From [Clostridium] scindens ATCC 35704 (GTDB taxonomy: Bacteria; Bacillota; Clostridia; Lachnospirales; Lachnospiraceae): a stretch of DNA of 64,000 nt. Positions 11,111 to 20,224 of the stretch are shown here, one piece after another. Positions within the stretch are counted from its first letter, which is position 1. Each line of letters begins with the position of its first letter. A model generated the notes under the pieces. That model saw only the letters and a list, made by a program, of their open reading frames with translations, ran no database searches and was not told the DNA's origin. The stretch lies in the NCBI RefSeq assembly GCF_004295125.1, contig NZ_CP036170.1, positions 3,474,501-3,538,500 of the forward strand, in the 5' to 3' direction. The translations under genes and the position numbers were made by a program.

Positions 11111-13195
11111 CTAAATATTTTTAATAATCTCTTTATTTTCCACATATCCGCATTGTTCATCACTGCAAAGCAGCTTATTTCCCTTTTCTACCATATGGCT
11201 TCCACACCTCGGACACTTCTTCGTCGATGGCTTCTGCCAGGACATAAATTCGCAATTGGGGTTGTCTTCGCACCCATAATATTTTCGTCCCTTCTTCGTC
11301 TTACGGATCACCACATCCTTGCCGCAGACCGGGCAAGGCACGCCGATCTTTTCCAGATAAGGCTTGGTATTCCTGCACTCCGGGAATCCCGGACAAGCCA
11401 GGAAACGTCCATGGGGTCCATATTTAATGACCATATTGCGGCCGCACTGGTCACAGATCACATCCGTAACCTCATCTTCTATCTTGACTGCTTCCTGTTC
11501 CTTCTCCGCTTTTTCGACGGCTTTCTCAAGATCCGGATAGAAATTCTCGATAATCGTCTTCCATCCTACTTTTCCCTCTGCCACCCCATCAAGAAGGCTT
11601 TCCATATTGGCTGTGAAGTTCACGTCCACAATGCTGGGAAAGGACTGCTTCATAATATTATTGACCACTTCGCCGATCTCTGTGAGATAAAGGTTCTTAT
11701 TCTCCTTGGCCACATATCTTCTGGCAATAATTGTAGAAATTGTAGGCGCATAAGTACTTGGGCGGCCGATACCCAGCTCCTCAAGCGTCTTTACCAGCGC
11801 TGCCTCCGTATAATGGGCTGGCGGCTGGGTGAAATGCTGCTTTGACTCAAAACTTTCTTTGGTAAGCCTGGAATCCATATCAAGGCCTTTCAGCAGCACG
11901 TTGCTTTCTTCCTTCTCTTCTCCTGCCTCCGTATATACAGAACGGAATCCTTCGAAGATAATCTTGGACGCTGCCACCGTAAACCGATACGTTCCTGCCG
12001 CGATCTTCACGGACGTGGTCTCGTATCTGGCAGGCCGCATCCTGCTGGCAACAAACCGTTTCCATATCAGCTGGTACAGACGGAACTGATCCCTGGTCAG
12101 GGAATCCTTCATAACTGCCGGCGTGCGCGATACATCCGTAGGCCTTATCGCCTCATGGGCGTCCTGGATGATCTTTTTGTCAGCCCCTTCTTTTGCTTCT
12201 CCTGCTGCCACATACTCTTTTCCGTAATTAGACGCGATGTATTCTCTTACACTGGCGTCAGCCTCTTCCGATACCCTGGTGGAATCCGTACGCAGATAGG
12301 TAATGATTCCGACGGTGCCATTCCCTTTGATGTCAATTCCCTCATAGAGCTGCTGGGCAATCCTCATCGTCTTTGAGGTGGCAAAATTCAGCGCTTTGGA
12401 TGCTTCCTGCTGGAGCGTGCTGGTGGTAAAAGGAACCGGGGCCTTTTTAATCCGCTCGCCCTTTTTAATGTCTGCCACGGAATAATCGGCCTGATCCACT
12501 TCTTTCAGAATCTGTTCCAGTTCTTCCTTGGAACGGATGGTCATCTTCTTTTTCTCTGTGCCGTAGAATTTCGCGGTCAGAATCTTCTTCTCTCCTTCTA
12601 CTTTCAAGTTGGCATCCAGCGTCCAGTATTCTTCCGGGATGAATGCATTGATCTCTTCCTCCCGGTCCGCGATAATACGAAGCGCCACCGACTGAACCCG
12701 CCCGGCACTCAAGCCTCTCTTGACCTTGGCCCACAAAAGAGGGCTGATCCTGTATCCGACAATTCGATCCAGAACCCTTCTCGCCTGCTGGGCATCAACC
12801 AGATCCATATCAATTTCTCTTGCGTTTTTAAGGGATGCTTTTACTGCGTTCTTTGTAATCTCATTAAAACTAATGCGGTAAGTCTTCTTATTCTCCAACT
12901 TCAAGGCCTGGCTCAAATGCCACGAAATAGCCTCTCCTTCCCGGTCCGGGTCAGTCGCGAGATACACCTTATCTGCTTTTTTCACTTCCTTGCGCAGATT
13001 TGCCAGTATCTCTCCTTTCCCCCGTATTGTAATGTACTTCGGCTCATAATCATGCTCAACGTCAACGCCCAGCTGGCTCTTGGGCAGATCCCTGACATGC
13101 CCGTTGGATGCGGTAACCACATAATTACTTCCCAGAAATTTTTTAATTGTCTTCACCTTTGCAGGCGACTCCACGATTACAAGATAGCGTGCCAT
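11111..13195 (-). CDS. topA: DNA topoisomerase I (type IA)
   Basis: A 694-residue protein. It relaxes negative supercoils through a transient 5'-phosphotyrosine link. The Toprim domain opens at MARYLVIVESPAKVKTIKKFLG. The catalytic tyrosine is Y300 in TYLRTDSTR. Three C-terminal four-cysteine zinc modules follow (CDQCGRN, CPVCGKD and CPRCGSH starts). The start at 13195 has GGAGG ten bases upstream and matches the family; a longer start at 13237 would add 14 unrelated residues. It forms a block with dprA and the ComM-like gene, an order common in Firmicutes. Confidence 0.97.
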   Translation of the reverse strand: MARYLVIVESPAKVKTIKKFLGSNYVVTASNGHVRDLPKSQLGVDVEHDYEPKYITIRGKGEILANLRKEVKKADKVYLATDPDREGEAISWHLSQALKLENKKTYRISFNEITKNAVKASLKNAREIDMDLVDAQQARRVLDRIVGYRISPLLWAKVKRGLSAGRVQSVALRIIADREEEINAFIPEEYWTLDANLKVEGEKKILTAKFYGTEKKKMTIRSKEELEQILKEVDQADYSVADIKKGERIKKAPVPFTTSTLQQEASKALNFATSKTMRIAQQLYEGIDIKGNGTVGIITYLRTDSTRVSEEADASVREYIASNYGKEYVAAGEAKEGADKKIIQDAHEAIRPTDVSRTPAVMKDSLTRDQFRLYQLIWKRFVASRMRPARYETTSVKIAAGTYRFTVAASKIIFEGFRSVYTEAGEEKEESNVLLKGLDMDSRLTKESFESKQHFTQPPAHYTEAALVKTLEELGIGRPSTYAPTISTIIARRYVAKENKNLYLTEIGEVVNNIMKQSFPSIVDVNFTANMESLLDGVAEGKVGWKTIIENFYPDLEKAVEKAEKEQEAVKIEDEVTDVICDQCGRNMVIKYGPHGRFLACPGFPECRNTKPYLEKIGVPCPVCGKDVVIRKTKKGRKYYGCEDNPNCEFMSWQKPSTKKCPRCGSHMVEKGNKLLCSDEQCGYVENKEIIKNI

Positions 13196-13233
13196 ATAAC
13201 TGCTTCCTCCATAAAAAACGACTTGCCGGTCTT

Positions 13234-14313
13234 TCACCGGATTCTTATATAATAATTTTTAGATACTTCTTTAATATATCCCTCTAATTCCAGAGTTATC
13301 AGCCTCTCCAGAAGTTCCTTCGGACATAGTCCGGTCTCTTCTAATAATTGGCCAATGCTCTTCGGGAACAAACCGAGACAACTATACACCATATTTTCAG
13401 GACTTTCAAGCATTTTTTTATTTTCGTCAGAATTTTGCCCTGGATTCATATTGCTGATTTCCAATTCCATTAATAGATCTTCCGGAGATAGGAGAATCCC
13501 TGCGCCTTGCTTGATCAGCCGGTGGCAGCCCTGGCTTGCCGGGCTTGTTACGGGGCCAGGCAGCGCATAGACATCCTTTCCCTGTTCCAAGGCCATATCT
13601 GCGGTAATCAAAGAGCCGCTTCTTTCTTTTGCTTCTATTATAAGAACTACATCTGACAGACCGCTGATGATTCGGTTCCGCTCCGGAAAATATGCCGGCA
13701 GCGGCGGCTGTCCCGGAATCTGCTCCGATATCAGGCCTCCATTTTCCTGAAGATCCATATACAGCCCGATATGCTCTCTTGGATAACAGACATCGACGCC
13801 GCATCCTAATATACCATATGTCCTTCCTCTTCCGTTTAATGCGCCTCTTTGCCCTGCGCCATCGATTCCTCTCGCCATGCCGCTGATCACTTGAACTCCT
13901 GCTTTTGCAAGTTTCTCTCCATAGGCAAGCGCCATCTGCTCGCCGTAAGGAGTGCAGCGTCTGGCTCCTACGATCGCTGCGCTGGGAGAATCTTCTTTGG
14001 GAAGGCTTCCCTTTACATATAGTGCATAAGGCGGATTAGGAATATGCTTCAGTTTCTCTGGATATTCCCTGGAAAAATAAGGAATGAACCGTATATTTTC
14101 CTCTTTCAGCCTTGCCCACCTCTCCTCAATCTTCTTATCTCCTTGCGCCTTCCTGATTGTTTCAACATCCTTCGCGTTCAGATACTCTTGAAAATGAAGT
14201 TTTGTTTCTTCTATATAATAAACAGTTCTTCCGCTTCCTAAATTTTCCCTTAGCATCCTCTTTTTCTTCGGCTGAAGCGGTTTTATGGATGCAAGCCAGT
14301 ATTCATATACCAC
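13234..14313 (-). CDS. dprA: DNA-processing protein DprA (Smf)
   Basis: A 359-residue protein. It binds incoming single-stranded DNA and loads RecA during natural transformation. The Rossmann-like core carries IVGARRCTPYG, SGMARGIDGAGQRGAL and the LIIEAKERSGSLITADMALEQG segment. A C-terminal winged-helix-like part is present. The start is most likely the GTG at 14313, with GGAGG eight bases upstream; a TTG at 14331 would overlap the ComM-like gene. It lies six bases after the ComM-like stop and 38 bases before topA. Other competence genes are not in the window. Confidence 0.94.
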   Translation of the reverse strand: MVYEYWLASIKPLQPKKKRMLRENLGSGRTVYYIEETKLHFQEYLNAKDVETIRKAQGDKKIEERWARLKEENIRFIPYFSREYPEKLKHIPNPPYALYVKGSLPKEDSPSAAIVGARRCTPYGEQMALAYGEKLAKAGVQVISGMARGIDGAGQRGALNGRGRTYGILGCGVDVCYPREHIGLYMDLQENGGLISEQIPGQPPLPAYFPERNRIISGLSDVVLIIEAKERSGSLITADMALEQGKDVYALPGPVTSPASQGCHRLIKQGAGILLSPEDLLMELEISNMNPGQNSDENKKMLESPENMVYSCLGLFPKSIGQLLEETGLCPKELLERLITLELEGYIKEVSKNYYIRIR

Positions 14314-14318
14314 CTTTT

Positions 14319-15854
14319 CTACCTCCCCCAATATTTCTTGTCTATCGTCCGGTAGCTGATTGCCTCTTTCAGATGATGCTCCCGGATTCTTTCACTCTCC
14401 TCCATATCCGCAATCGTACGTGCCACCCGCAATATCTTATGGTAGGTTCTTGCCGTCAGCCCCATCGCCAGATACGCGCGCTTCATCAGCCGTTCTTCAT
14501 TATCCCCTAATTGGCAGTACTTCTCCAGTTCCCTGACGCCCAGCAGGGCATTCGATGTTATCCCGGTTTCTGCATAACGCATGTTCTGGATGTTTCTGGT
14601 CTTTACTACCCTCTTTCGTACCTCTTTTGAACTTTCCTGGGGCTTCCGGACGCTTAAGGCTTCATACTTGATCCGAGGAGTTTCTATACACAGATCCATA
14701 CGATCCAGAAATGGCTGGCTGATCCTGCCCAAGTAATGCCGGATCTGTCCTGGCGTGCAGGTGCATTTTTCTAAATTCGGATAATTGCCGCAAGGGCATG
14801 GATTCATTGCGGCAACCAGTATGAAATTGGCCGGAAACACATAGGTTCCATGGCTGCGGGCAATCCGAATCTGCTTTTCTTCCAGAGGCTGTCTTAATAC
14901 TTCCAGAACATTCTTTTGAAATTCCGCCAGTTCATCCAGAAACAGCACGCCTTCATGGGCCAGGCTGATCTCTCCCGGAACCGGGACCAGCCCGCCGCCT
15001 ATCAATGCAGCCTTCGTCACCGTGTGGTGAACGCTTCTCACTGGTCGGCCCGTAATCAATGGACGCTCCCTGTCTACCATTCCAAGAACGCTGTAAATCT
15101 TCGTGATCTCTATGCTTTCTTCCGGCGTAGGCGGCGGAAGAATGGTGGGAATTCTTTTTGCCAGCATGGATTTCCCGCTTCCCGGAGGTCCCACCATAAG
15201 AAGATTATGACCGCCTGCAGCCGCGACTTCTGCCGCTCTTTTTACTGCCTCCTGCCCCTGGATATCTCCAAAGTCCACGGACAATTCCTCTCTCCCTCCT
15301 TCCATCTTCCCATCCTGTCTTACTTCTTCTTTAAGCGCCACCTCTCCATTCAGGTAATCACAGGCTTCTTTCAAATGCCTGACCCCTAAGATCCTGATCC
15401 CTTCCACCAGCGCTCCTTCCGGTGCATTGCGTATCGGAAGGATGCAGGTGCGACATCCTGCCCTCCTGGCTTCCAGCACAATTGGAAGGATGCCTGGAAC
15501 CTCCTGAACCCTTCCATCCAGGCCCAGTTCCCCGATTACCAGCGTACGCTCCAGCTCCTCCCCCTCAATTTCACCCAAAGCCGCCATCACCGCCAGGGCA
15601 ATTGGCAAGTCAAAGGAAGCCCCCTTCTTTCTCACCGTAGCCGGGGCCAGATTCACTACCACCTTCCTGGCTGGTATCTGGATGCCCGCGTTTCGGATTG
15701 CTGTTCTTACCCTTTCAGATGCTTCCTTTACCTCAGCGGACAGATATCCTACCATATGGAACATGGGAAGTCCATTGCTTACATCCGCCTCAACATGAAC
15801 CATCTCCACGTGCAGCCCTTGGATGGAGGCGGATAATACCGTATGAAATGCCAT
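14319..15854 (-). CDS. YifB/ComM-family Mg-chelatase-like AAA+ ATPase
   Basis: A 511-residue protein. The N-terminal ChlI-like domain has the Lon-protease fold. The central AAA+ Mg-chelatase domain has Walker A GPPGSGKSMLAKR (about 220), Walker B LFLDELAEF and the zinc-like AAMNPCPCGNYP loop. ComM, its best-studied relative, is a helicase that promotes branch migration during transformation; that role is inferred here. The start MAFHTVLSASIQG has an AGGAAG site six bases upstream; a start two codons earlier abuts that site. First gene of the comM-dprA-topA block. Confidence 0.92.
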   Translation of the reverse strand: MAFHTVLSASIQGLHVEMVHVEADVSNGLPMFHMVGYLSAEVKEASERVRTAIRNAGIQIPARKVVVNLAPATVRKKGASFDLPIALAVMAALGEIEGEELERTLVIGELGLDGRVQEVPGILPIVLEARRAGCRTCILPIRNAPEGALVEGIRILGVRHLKEACDYLNGEVALKEEVRQDGKMEGGREELSVDFGDIQGQEAVKRAAEVAAAGGHNLLMVGPPGSGKSMLAKRIPTILPPPTPEESIEITKIYSVLGMVDRERPLITGRPVRSVHHTVTKAALIGGGLVPVPGEISLAHEGVLFLDELAEFQKNVLEVLRQPLEEKQIRIARSHGTYVFPANFILVAAMNPCPCGNYPNLEKCTCTPGQIRHYLGRISQPFLDRMDLCIETPRIKYEALSVRKPQESSKEVRKRVVKTRNIQNMRYAETGITSNALLGVRELEKYCQLGDNEERLMKRAYLAMGLTARTYHKILRVARTIADMEESERIREHHLKEAISYRTIDKKYWGR

Positions 15855-15986
15855 TCGCATCTTCCTTTCTTATTCTTGGTAAATCATTTGTTCTATAATC
15901 TGTGATATGCGGCCGAAACGGCCCGATAGAAGCCAAAGGGAAAAGACTTGCCAGACTGGCAGTATCGCCTCTTCCCCAGGCGTGAA

Positions 15987-17930
15987 TTATAAAGAATAAA
16001 AGTCCCATTGACGAGGAATCTCATCCGGCTTTCGCCCATACACCGCTTCATAGGCACTGCTCCAAAGTTCGGAAATACTATCCTCGCCTTCTCTTAAGTC
16101 ATCCAGCACGTAATCCGGATGCGCCGCAAAGTATGCAAGCACCTCCTGACACCTGCCTTCATGGGAAAGGGCCGTCAGATAATCGAATACGACCCGGCTT
16201 TCTGTCCGCGTCTTTTCCGGAAGTTCCTCGCAGACCCGGATGACTCTGCGGTATTCCTTTGTCTTCAGGATAAGCCGCAGCCCTTCTTTGACATAAGACA
16301 GATCCTCCTTCCTCATGCCAATTCCCTTTTCCAGCCATTCCGCCGCCTCCGCGGACCGTTCCTTTTGCATCGCAAGCACCCCCAGGCCATGGCAGGCCCA
16401 TGGGTTCTCTCTCAGTCTGAGCGAATAAAGAAATGCTTCTCGAGCTGCTTCTTCCTTCCCATAATACAGATGCATGACTCCCAGCTGGTAACTGGCATGC
16501 CAATCCAGATCTTCTTCCTTCATGCCCTTTAACCTCTCATAGTAGCAGGCATCACACATAAATTCGTCCGGCCTTTCCCTGTCCTCCCTTCGCCCAAGCC
16601 TTCCTTCCTCCAAAAGCATGGCCCAGTTCTCCAGGGATTCCCCCTTCATATGGTACTCCAGATGGGACGACAAAGGCCTTTCGCCGGCCAGATCCCTCCT
16701 GAGGACTTCCAGCGCCCCAAAACCGCTCCCTTCATACACGGCAATGCCCTTTCGCCTAGCCATGGTTCTTGTCTTTTTAAGCCTTCCTTCCAACTGCTCC
16801 TCCTGGATTCTTGCGGCAACCTTTCCTGCAAGCGCGGCACTTAATTCTTCAAACCCCAGCCGCAGTTCTTCCGGCTGAACCTGGATGCTTCCATACCGTT
16901 CCATCCATTCCCAGGCGCTGTGGGGAGGCATCGGGATACAGCCATACTGGGTCTTTCCAAGGCCTGCCTGGATCTCCACATATCTGCCGGCATCCTCTGT
17001 CAGGAATTCCTGCCACCGGTCTGCTCCCTCCTTATGTCCCCAGGAAAATAATTTCCTTCCCCTGAGTCTTTTGGTAGAATACTGAAGCAGTCCATAGCCT
17101 TCCTGGTTCAGATTGGCTATAAACTTAGGACTTTCTTCCGGTATATTAAAGAAATAGTCGGTCTGGGAAGGAATATTCTCGTATCTGGTTATATCCACTC
17201 CCTCCACTTGCGGAATCGAAACCTTAGAAACCTTGGCCTCCCTGCTGGTATATGCTTCTTTGGCCGGAACCACGATTCTTCCGCCTGCGTATTCCGGCAC
17301 CGCCATATTGCTCCACCAGTACATGGGCACAACCCGGCTCCCTGAATTGACGATACGCATCCGGCAGTTCAGGCAGGCATCCTTCTCCTCCAGCCAGAAA
17401 TCCATCTGGTATTCCACGCCCCGGATTCTCTCGTATTCATACATGCGCAGCACCGGGATGCCCGCCTCCTCAAGCCTGGCCGTATAAAGCGGGCGGACAG
17501 TAAAGGGCGTATGCCCGATGATGCCGGGGTTCCACTCGACTCCCCCACTGAACCAGGCATTACACGCTGCCAGATTGCTGAAGCGTATCACATCATTGGT
17601 GTACAAAAGGTTTTCTTGCCGCCTCTTATCCCAAAGTTCCCACAGCCTTCCTCCGTATTCCGGAAGAAAAACCGCCCGGAGACAGTCGTTTTCCAAAACA
17701 GCAGTCTTCACCCGTCGTTCTTTCAGTTCGCGGCTATATGCCTGGTACTGGCGGTAAGGATAAGCGTTCTTTCTGGTTCCATATGCTTCAAATATCTCAT
17801 CCTCCTCATCCAGGTCAAATTCCAGATCATTCTGAAGGATCGCGCTTCCTGCTATATCCGGCACGCTGCTTTCCTCCCCCAGGCTGCATGCCCGCATTCT
17901 CTTTGTCTCAAATCTCAGTTCTGGCTTCAT
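15987..17930 (-). CDS. DUF5107 protein with TPR-like C-terminus
   Basis: A 647-residue cytoplasmic protein. Residues about 50-330 match the DUF5107 type, a mutarotase-like beta-sandwich usually tied to carbohydrate metabolism, with LPEYGGRLWELWDKR and MYWWSNMAVPE segments. Residues about 430-600 are helical repeats (LGVMHLYYGKEEAAREAFLYSLRL and similar) resembling tetratricopeptide units. Related proteins can be much longer, so this may be a short form. The start ATG overlaps the stop of the small ribbon-helix-helix gene (ATGA), so the two are translationally coupled. No substrate can be assigned. Confidence 0.75.
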   Translation of the reverse strand: MKPELRFETKRMRACSLGEESSVPDIAGSAILQNDLEFDLDEEDEIFEAYGTRKNAYPYRQYQAYSRELKERRVKTAVLENDCLRAVFLPEYGGRLWELWDKRRQENLLYTNDVIRFSNLAACNAWFSGGVEWNPGIIGHTPFTVRPLYTARLEEAGIPVLRMYEYERIRGVEYQMDFWLEEKDACLNCRMRIVNSGSRVVPMYWWSNMAVPEYAGGRIVVPAKEAYTSREAKVSKVSIPQVEGVDITRYENIPSQTDYFFNIPEESPKFIANLNQEGYGLLQYSTKRLRGRKLFSWGHKEGADRWQEFLTEDAGRYVEIQAGLGKTQYGCIPMPPHSAWEWMERYGSIQVQPEELRLGFEELSAALAGKVAARIQEEQLEGRLKKTRTMARRKGIAVYEGSGFGALEVLRRDLAGERPLSSHLEYHMKGESLENWAMLLEEGRLGRREDRERPDEFMCDACYYERLKGMKEEDLDWHASYQLGVMHLYYGKEEAAREAFLYSLRLRENPWACHGLGVLAMQKERSAEAAEWLEKGIGMRKEDLSYVKEGLRLILKTKEYRRVIRVCEELPEKTRTESRVVFDYLTALSHEGRCQEVLAYFAAHPDYVLDDLREGEDSISELWSSAYEAVYGRKPDEIPRQWDFYSL

Positions 17931-18106
17931 ACCGTTCCTTTTCCCTCCTCTGTCAGCATCTGGATCGCCTGCCTCAATGCTTCGGACTTGGCAATCTGCA
18001 TCTTCTCGCAGTAGGCGTCCAGACGCTCCTTGGTTTCCTTATCCATCCGCATGGAGCAGATAACGTCCTTATTATTGGTTCCTCTGGGCCTTCCCGGTCT
18101 TCCCAT
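17927..18106 (-). CDS. Small ribbon-helix-helix (CopG/Arc-like) DNA-binding protein
   Basis: A 59-residue protein beginning MGRPGRPRGTNNKD. A basic, glycine/proline-rich N-terminal arm is followed by a beta strand (VICSMRMDKE) and two short helices ending in AIQMLTEEGKG, the ribbon-helix-helix pattern. A ribosome site AAGGATG lies ten bases upstream. It overlaps the next gene by four bases, which supports co-expression with the DUF5107 gene. The promoter region contains palindromic GTAATA elements that could be its operator, so autoregulation is likely. No toxin-like partner is visible; the downstream 647-residue protein is not a toxin family I know. Confidence 0.72.
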   Translation of the reverse strand: MGRPGRPRGTNNKDVICSMRMDKETKERLDAYCEKMQIAKSEALRQAIQMLTEEGKGTV

Positions 18107-18132
18107 ATTCCCACATCCTTTTCATCATTTCC

Positions 18133-18170
18133 GTAATACATTTATATTTCTATTGTAATAGATGTATTAC
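18133..18170. promoter_or_regulatory. Candidate operator of the ribbon-helix-helix gene
   Basis: GTAATACAT (18133-18141) is repeated in inverse as ATGTATTAC (18162-18170). A tighter dyad GTAATA, four bases, TATTAC lies within 18155-18170. It sits 27-64 bases upstream of the small regulator gene, where a promoter should be. Multiple short inverted sites are typical of ribbon-helix-helix operators. Confidence 0.5.
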
Positions 18171-18182
18171 ACTAATGCAAGC

Positions 18183-18221
18183 AAAAACTGCGCAAGTATC
18201 AAAAATACTCGCGCAGTTTTT
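18183..18221 (-). terminator. sigK terminator overlapping the gene's end
   Basis: Stem of about 16 bp with one mismatch (18183-18199 with 18205-18221), T-run on the minus strand. The sigK stop codon lies in the loop. Confidence 0.85.
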
Positions 18222-18816
18222 CAATGGCACTCTTTTCGATTCTCGAAACATAAGAACGAGAGATGCCTAACTGTTTAGCAATCTCCCGCTGCGTATACTC
18301 TTCTTCGTTATACAGTCCATACCGCATCTTAAGTACCAGCCTCTCTCTGGGCGACAGTTCCGACTCCACCCGGTAATACAGCATCCGGATATCGTCTCTT
18401 AGTTCCACCTTCTTGTGCGCGTCATCCTCTTCTGTCTCTATAATATCGAAAAGCTGGATCTCGTTTCCTTCCCTGTCGGTTCCGATCGGCTCATACAGGG
18501 AGATTTCTCTGGAAGATTTCTTTTTTGCCCGAAGATGCATGAGAATCTCGTTTTCGATACATCTGGCCGCATAAGTGCCAAGCCTGACACATTTATCGGG
18601 GTTAAATGTGACGACCGCCTTAATCAGGCCAATTGTGCCGATAGACAGCAGATCCTCCGTATCCTCTTCGAAAGACTGATACTTTTTCACGATGTGTGCA
18701 ACGAGGCGCAGATTCCGTTCTATCAGAATATGTTTCGCTTCAAGATCACCCTCCGTATATTTTTGCATATAATATCTTTCTTCCGCAGCAGTGAGGGGTT
18801 GGGGAAATGATTTCAA
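18199..18816 (-). CDS. sigK: Sporulation sigma factor SigK, no pro-sequence
   Basis: A 205-residue protein. It directs late mother-cell transcription (coat, cortex, germination genes). Region 2 (NLRLVAHIVKKYQSFEEDTEDLLSIGTIGLIKAV) and region 4 (TQREIAKQLGISRSYVSRIEKSAI) are clear. The likely start is TTG at 18816 with AGAGG eight bases upstream; a GTG at 18825 overlaps that site. Either start gives MKSFPQPL or three residues more, so the roughly 20-residue hydrophobic pro-peptide of Bacillus SigK is missing, as in Clostridioides difficile. The gene is intact and not split by a skin-type element. Transcribed away from the kinase gene at 18956. Confidence 0.93.
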   Translation of the reverse strand: MKSFPQPLTAAEERYYMQKYTEGDLEAKHILIERNLRLVAHIVKKYQSFEEDTEDLLSIGTIGLIKAVVTFNPDKCVRLGTYAARCIENEILMHLRAKKKSSREISLYEPIGTDREGNEIQLFDIIETEEDDAHKKVELRDDIRMLYYRVESELSPRERLVLKMRYGLYNEEEYTQREIAKQLGISRSYVSRIEKSAIEKLREYF

Positions 18817-18955
18817 GAAAAGCACCTCTAAGCGTATTTGATATAGTCTATGTGAAGCGCGGTCTTTTTGTGCTTTTCCATTAAAATTTCTCTATACAAA
18901 ACACTGGAAAGAAGTTATATTAGGTATAGAAAATAATTGTGGATTGAGGTATGTC

Positions 18956-20224
18956 ATGAAAAAAACACTGGGGAAAGTCCTCTTTTTCAGTTTGCTCATC
19001 ATACTGGCGGCTCAGCTGAGCATGAATCTTTTTATTGCGGATTTTAAGATTTCCATCGCCGTCATCTGTGTCCCGGTATTTCTCTTTCTGACCGAAGGGT
19101 TTCCACTGATACTGGTTACCATCTGCTCCGCAATCGGCGTATTTGCCTTGCGGACGCTCATGTACTGGTTCCAATATGCAAGCCTGGATCATACGGCCTT
19201 CTTTCTTCCGGAAGCAGGATTCTATATCTGTTATGGGCTTCTTCTCTTTGGCTGCACCCGGATTCTGAAAGGAACATTCCTGAATAAGAATCTGGCCGTG
19301 ATTCCACTGATCTTTATCGACTATGGAGCCAACCTGGCAGAACTGCTCCTTCGGATCCGGACGGATGCCTTTGAGCCAAAGGCACAGGCAGGAATCCTGC
19401 TGGTAGCCCTCCTTCGGACCGCAGTCATCTGGTGCATCCTGACCATATTCGAGCGCTATCGTCTTCTGCTGCTCAAGCAGGAGCATGAAGAAAGATACCA
19501 TAGGCTTTTGATGCTGATCTCGAAGCTAGACGGAGAAGTCATATGGATGCGTAAGAATACGGCGCTGATCGAAGAGACCATGCGTACATCCTACAAATTA
19601 TTCGAAAACCTGAAATCTTCCGGAGCAGAACCTGGACTTACGTCCTCTGCTCTGTCCGTGGCCAAAGACATTCATGAGATCAAGAAAGAATATCTGCTGA
19701 TTATGCGTGGGATATCAGAAGCACTGGATGAAGAACTGAAAAGCGATGGCATGCATCTGGAAGAACTGCTGCTTCTTCTAAAGGACGCCATGGCGCTCGT
19801 CGCCAAAGAGCAGGATAAGGAACTTCTTCTTACGCTGGAATACGCAGATAATCCTTATACAGACAGGCATTATGCATTGATGTCCATCTTCCGCAACCTG
19901 TTCATCAATGCCATTGAGGCAGCGGCGGGTCAAAAGGTTCGGATCGCGCTTGCCGAGGCGTCCCAGGGCGCAGATTATATCTTTTCCGTTACAGATTATG
20001 GGGCTGGGATCGAGCCGGATTATATGGACCAAGTCTTTCATATCGGCTTCTCCACTAAGATTAATTACGCTACCGGGGAGGTAAACCGGGGACTGGGCCT
20101 GAATCTGGTGCAGGATCTGGTAGAAAACAGCTTCAGCGGGCACATTGCGCTGGACTCCCGTCCCGGAAAGACTACGTTTACCATTACCATTCCCAAAGAA
20201 CAACTGGAGGTGACAGCAACATGA
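18956..20224 (+). CDS. Sensor histidine kinase of the GlnK (YcbA) type
   Basis: A 422-residue membrane kinase. The N-terminal half has about five or six hydrophobic helices (to about residue 175). A short coiled segment leads to the phospho-acceptor AKDIHEIKKEY. The ATP-binding domain has NLFINAIEA (N box), DYGAGI (G1) and GLGLNLV (G2). The start ATG at 18956 follows GAGG by six bases; a TTG at 18944 overlaps that site. The stop overlaps the response-regulator start (ATGA), so the pair is coupled. In Bacillus the related GlnK-GlnL pair controls glutamine uptake; the signal here is unknown. Confidence 0.85.
   Translation: MKKTLGKVLFFSLLIILAAQLSMNLFIADFKISIAVICVPVFLFLTEGFPLILVTICSAIGVFALRTLMYWFQYASLDHTAFFLPEAGFYICYGLLLFGCTRILKGTFLNKNLAVIPLIFIDYGANLAELLLRIRTDAFEPKAQAGILLVALLRTAVIWCILTIFERYRLLLLKQEHEERYHRLLMLISKLDGEVIWMRKNTALIEETMRTSYKLFENLKSSGAEPGLTSSALSVAKDIHEIKKEYLLIMRGISEALDEELKSDGMHLEELLLLLKDAMALVAKEQDKELLLTLEYADNPYTDRHYALMSIFRNLFINAIEAAAGQKVRIALAEASQGADYIFSVTDYGAGIEPDYMDQVFHIGFSTKINYATGEVNRGLGLNLVQDLVENSFSGHIALDSRPGKTTFTITIPKEQLEVTAT

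Noticed and set aside
15855-15986. Two small hairpins between the DUF5107 gene and the ComM-like gene as a regulatory RNA
   Set aside because: GGCCG/CGGCC and TGCCAG/CTGGCA stems are short and match no RNA class I know; probably terminator or promoter-region noise.
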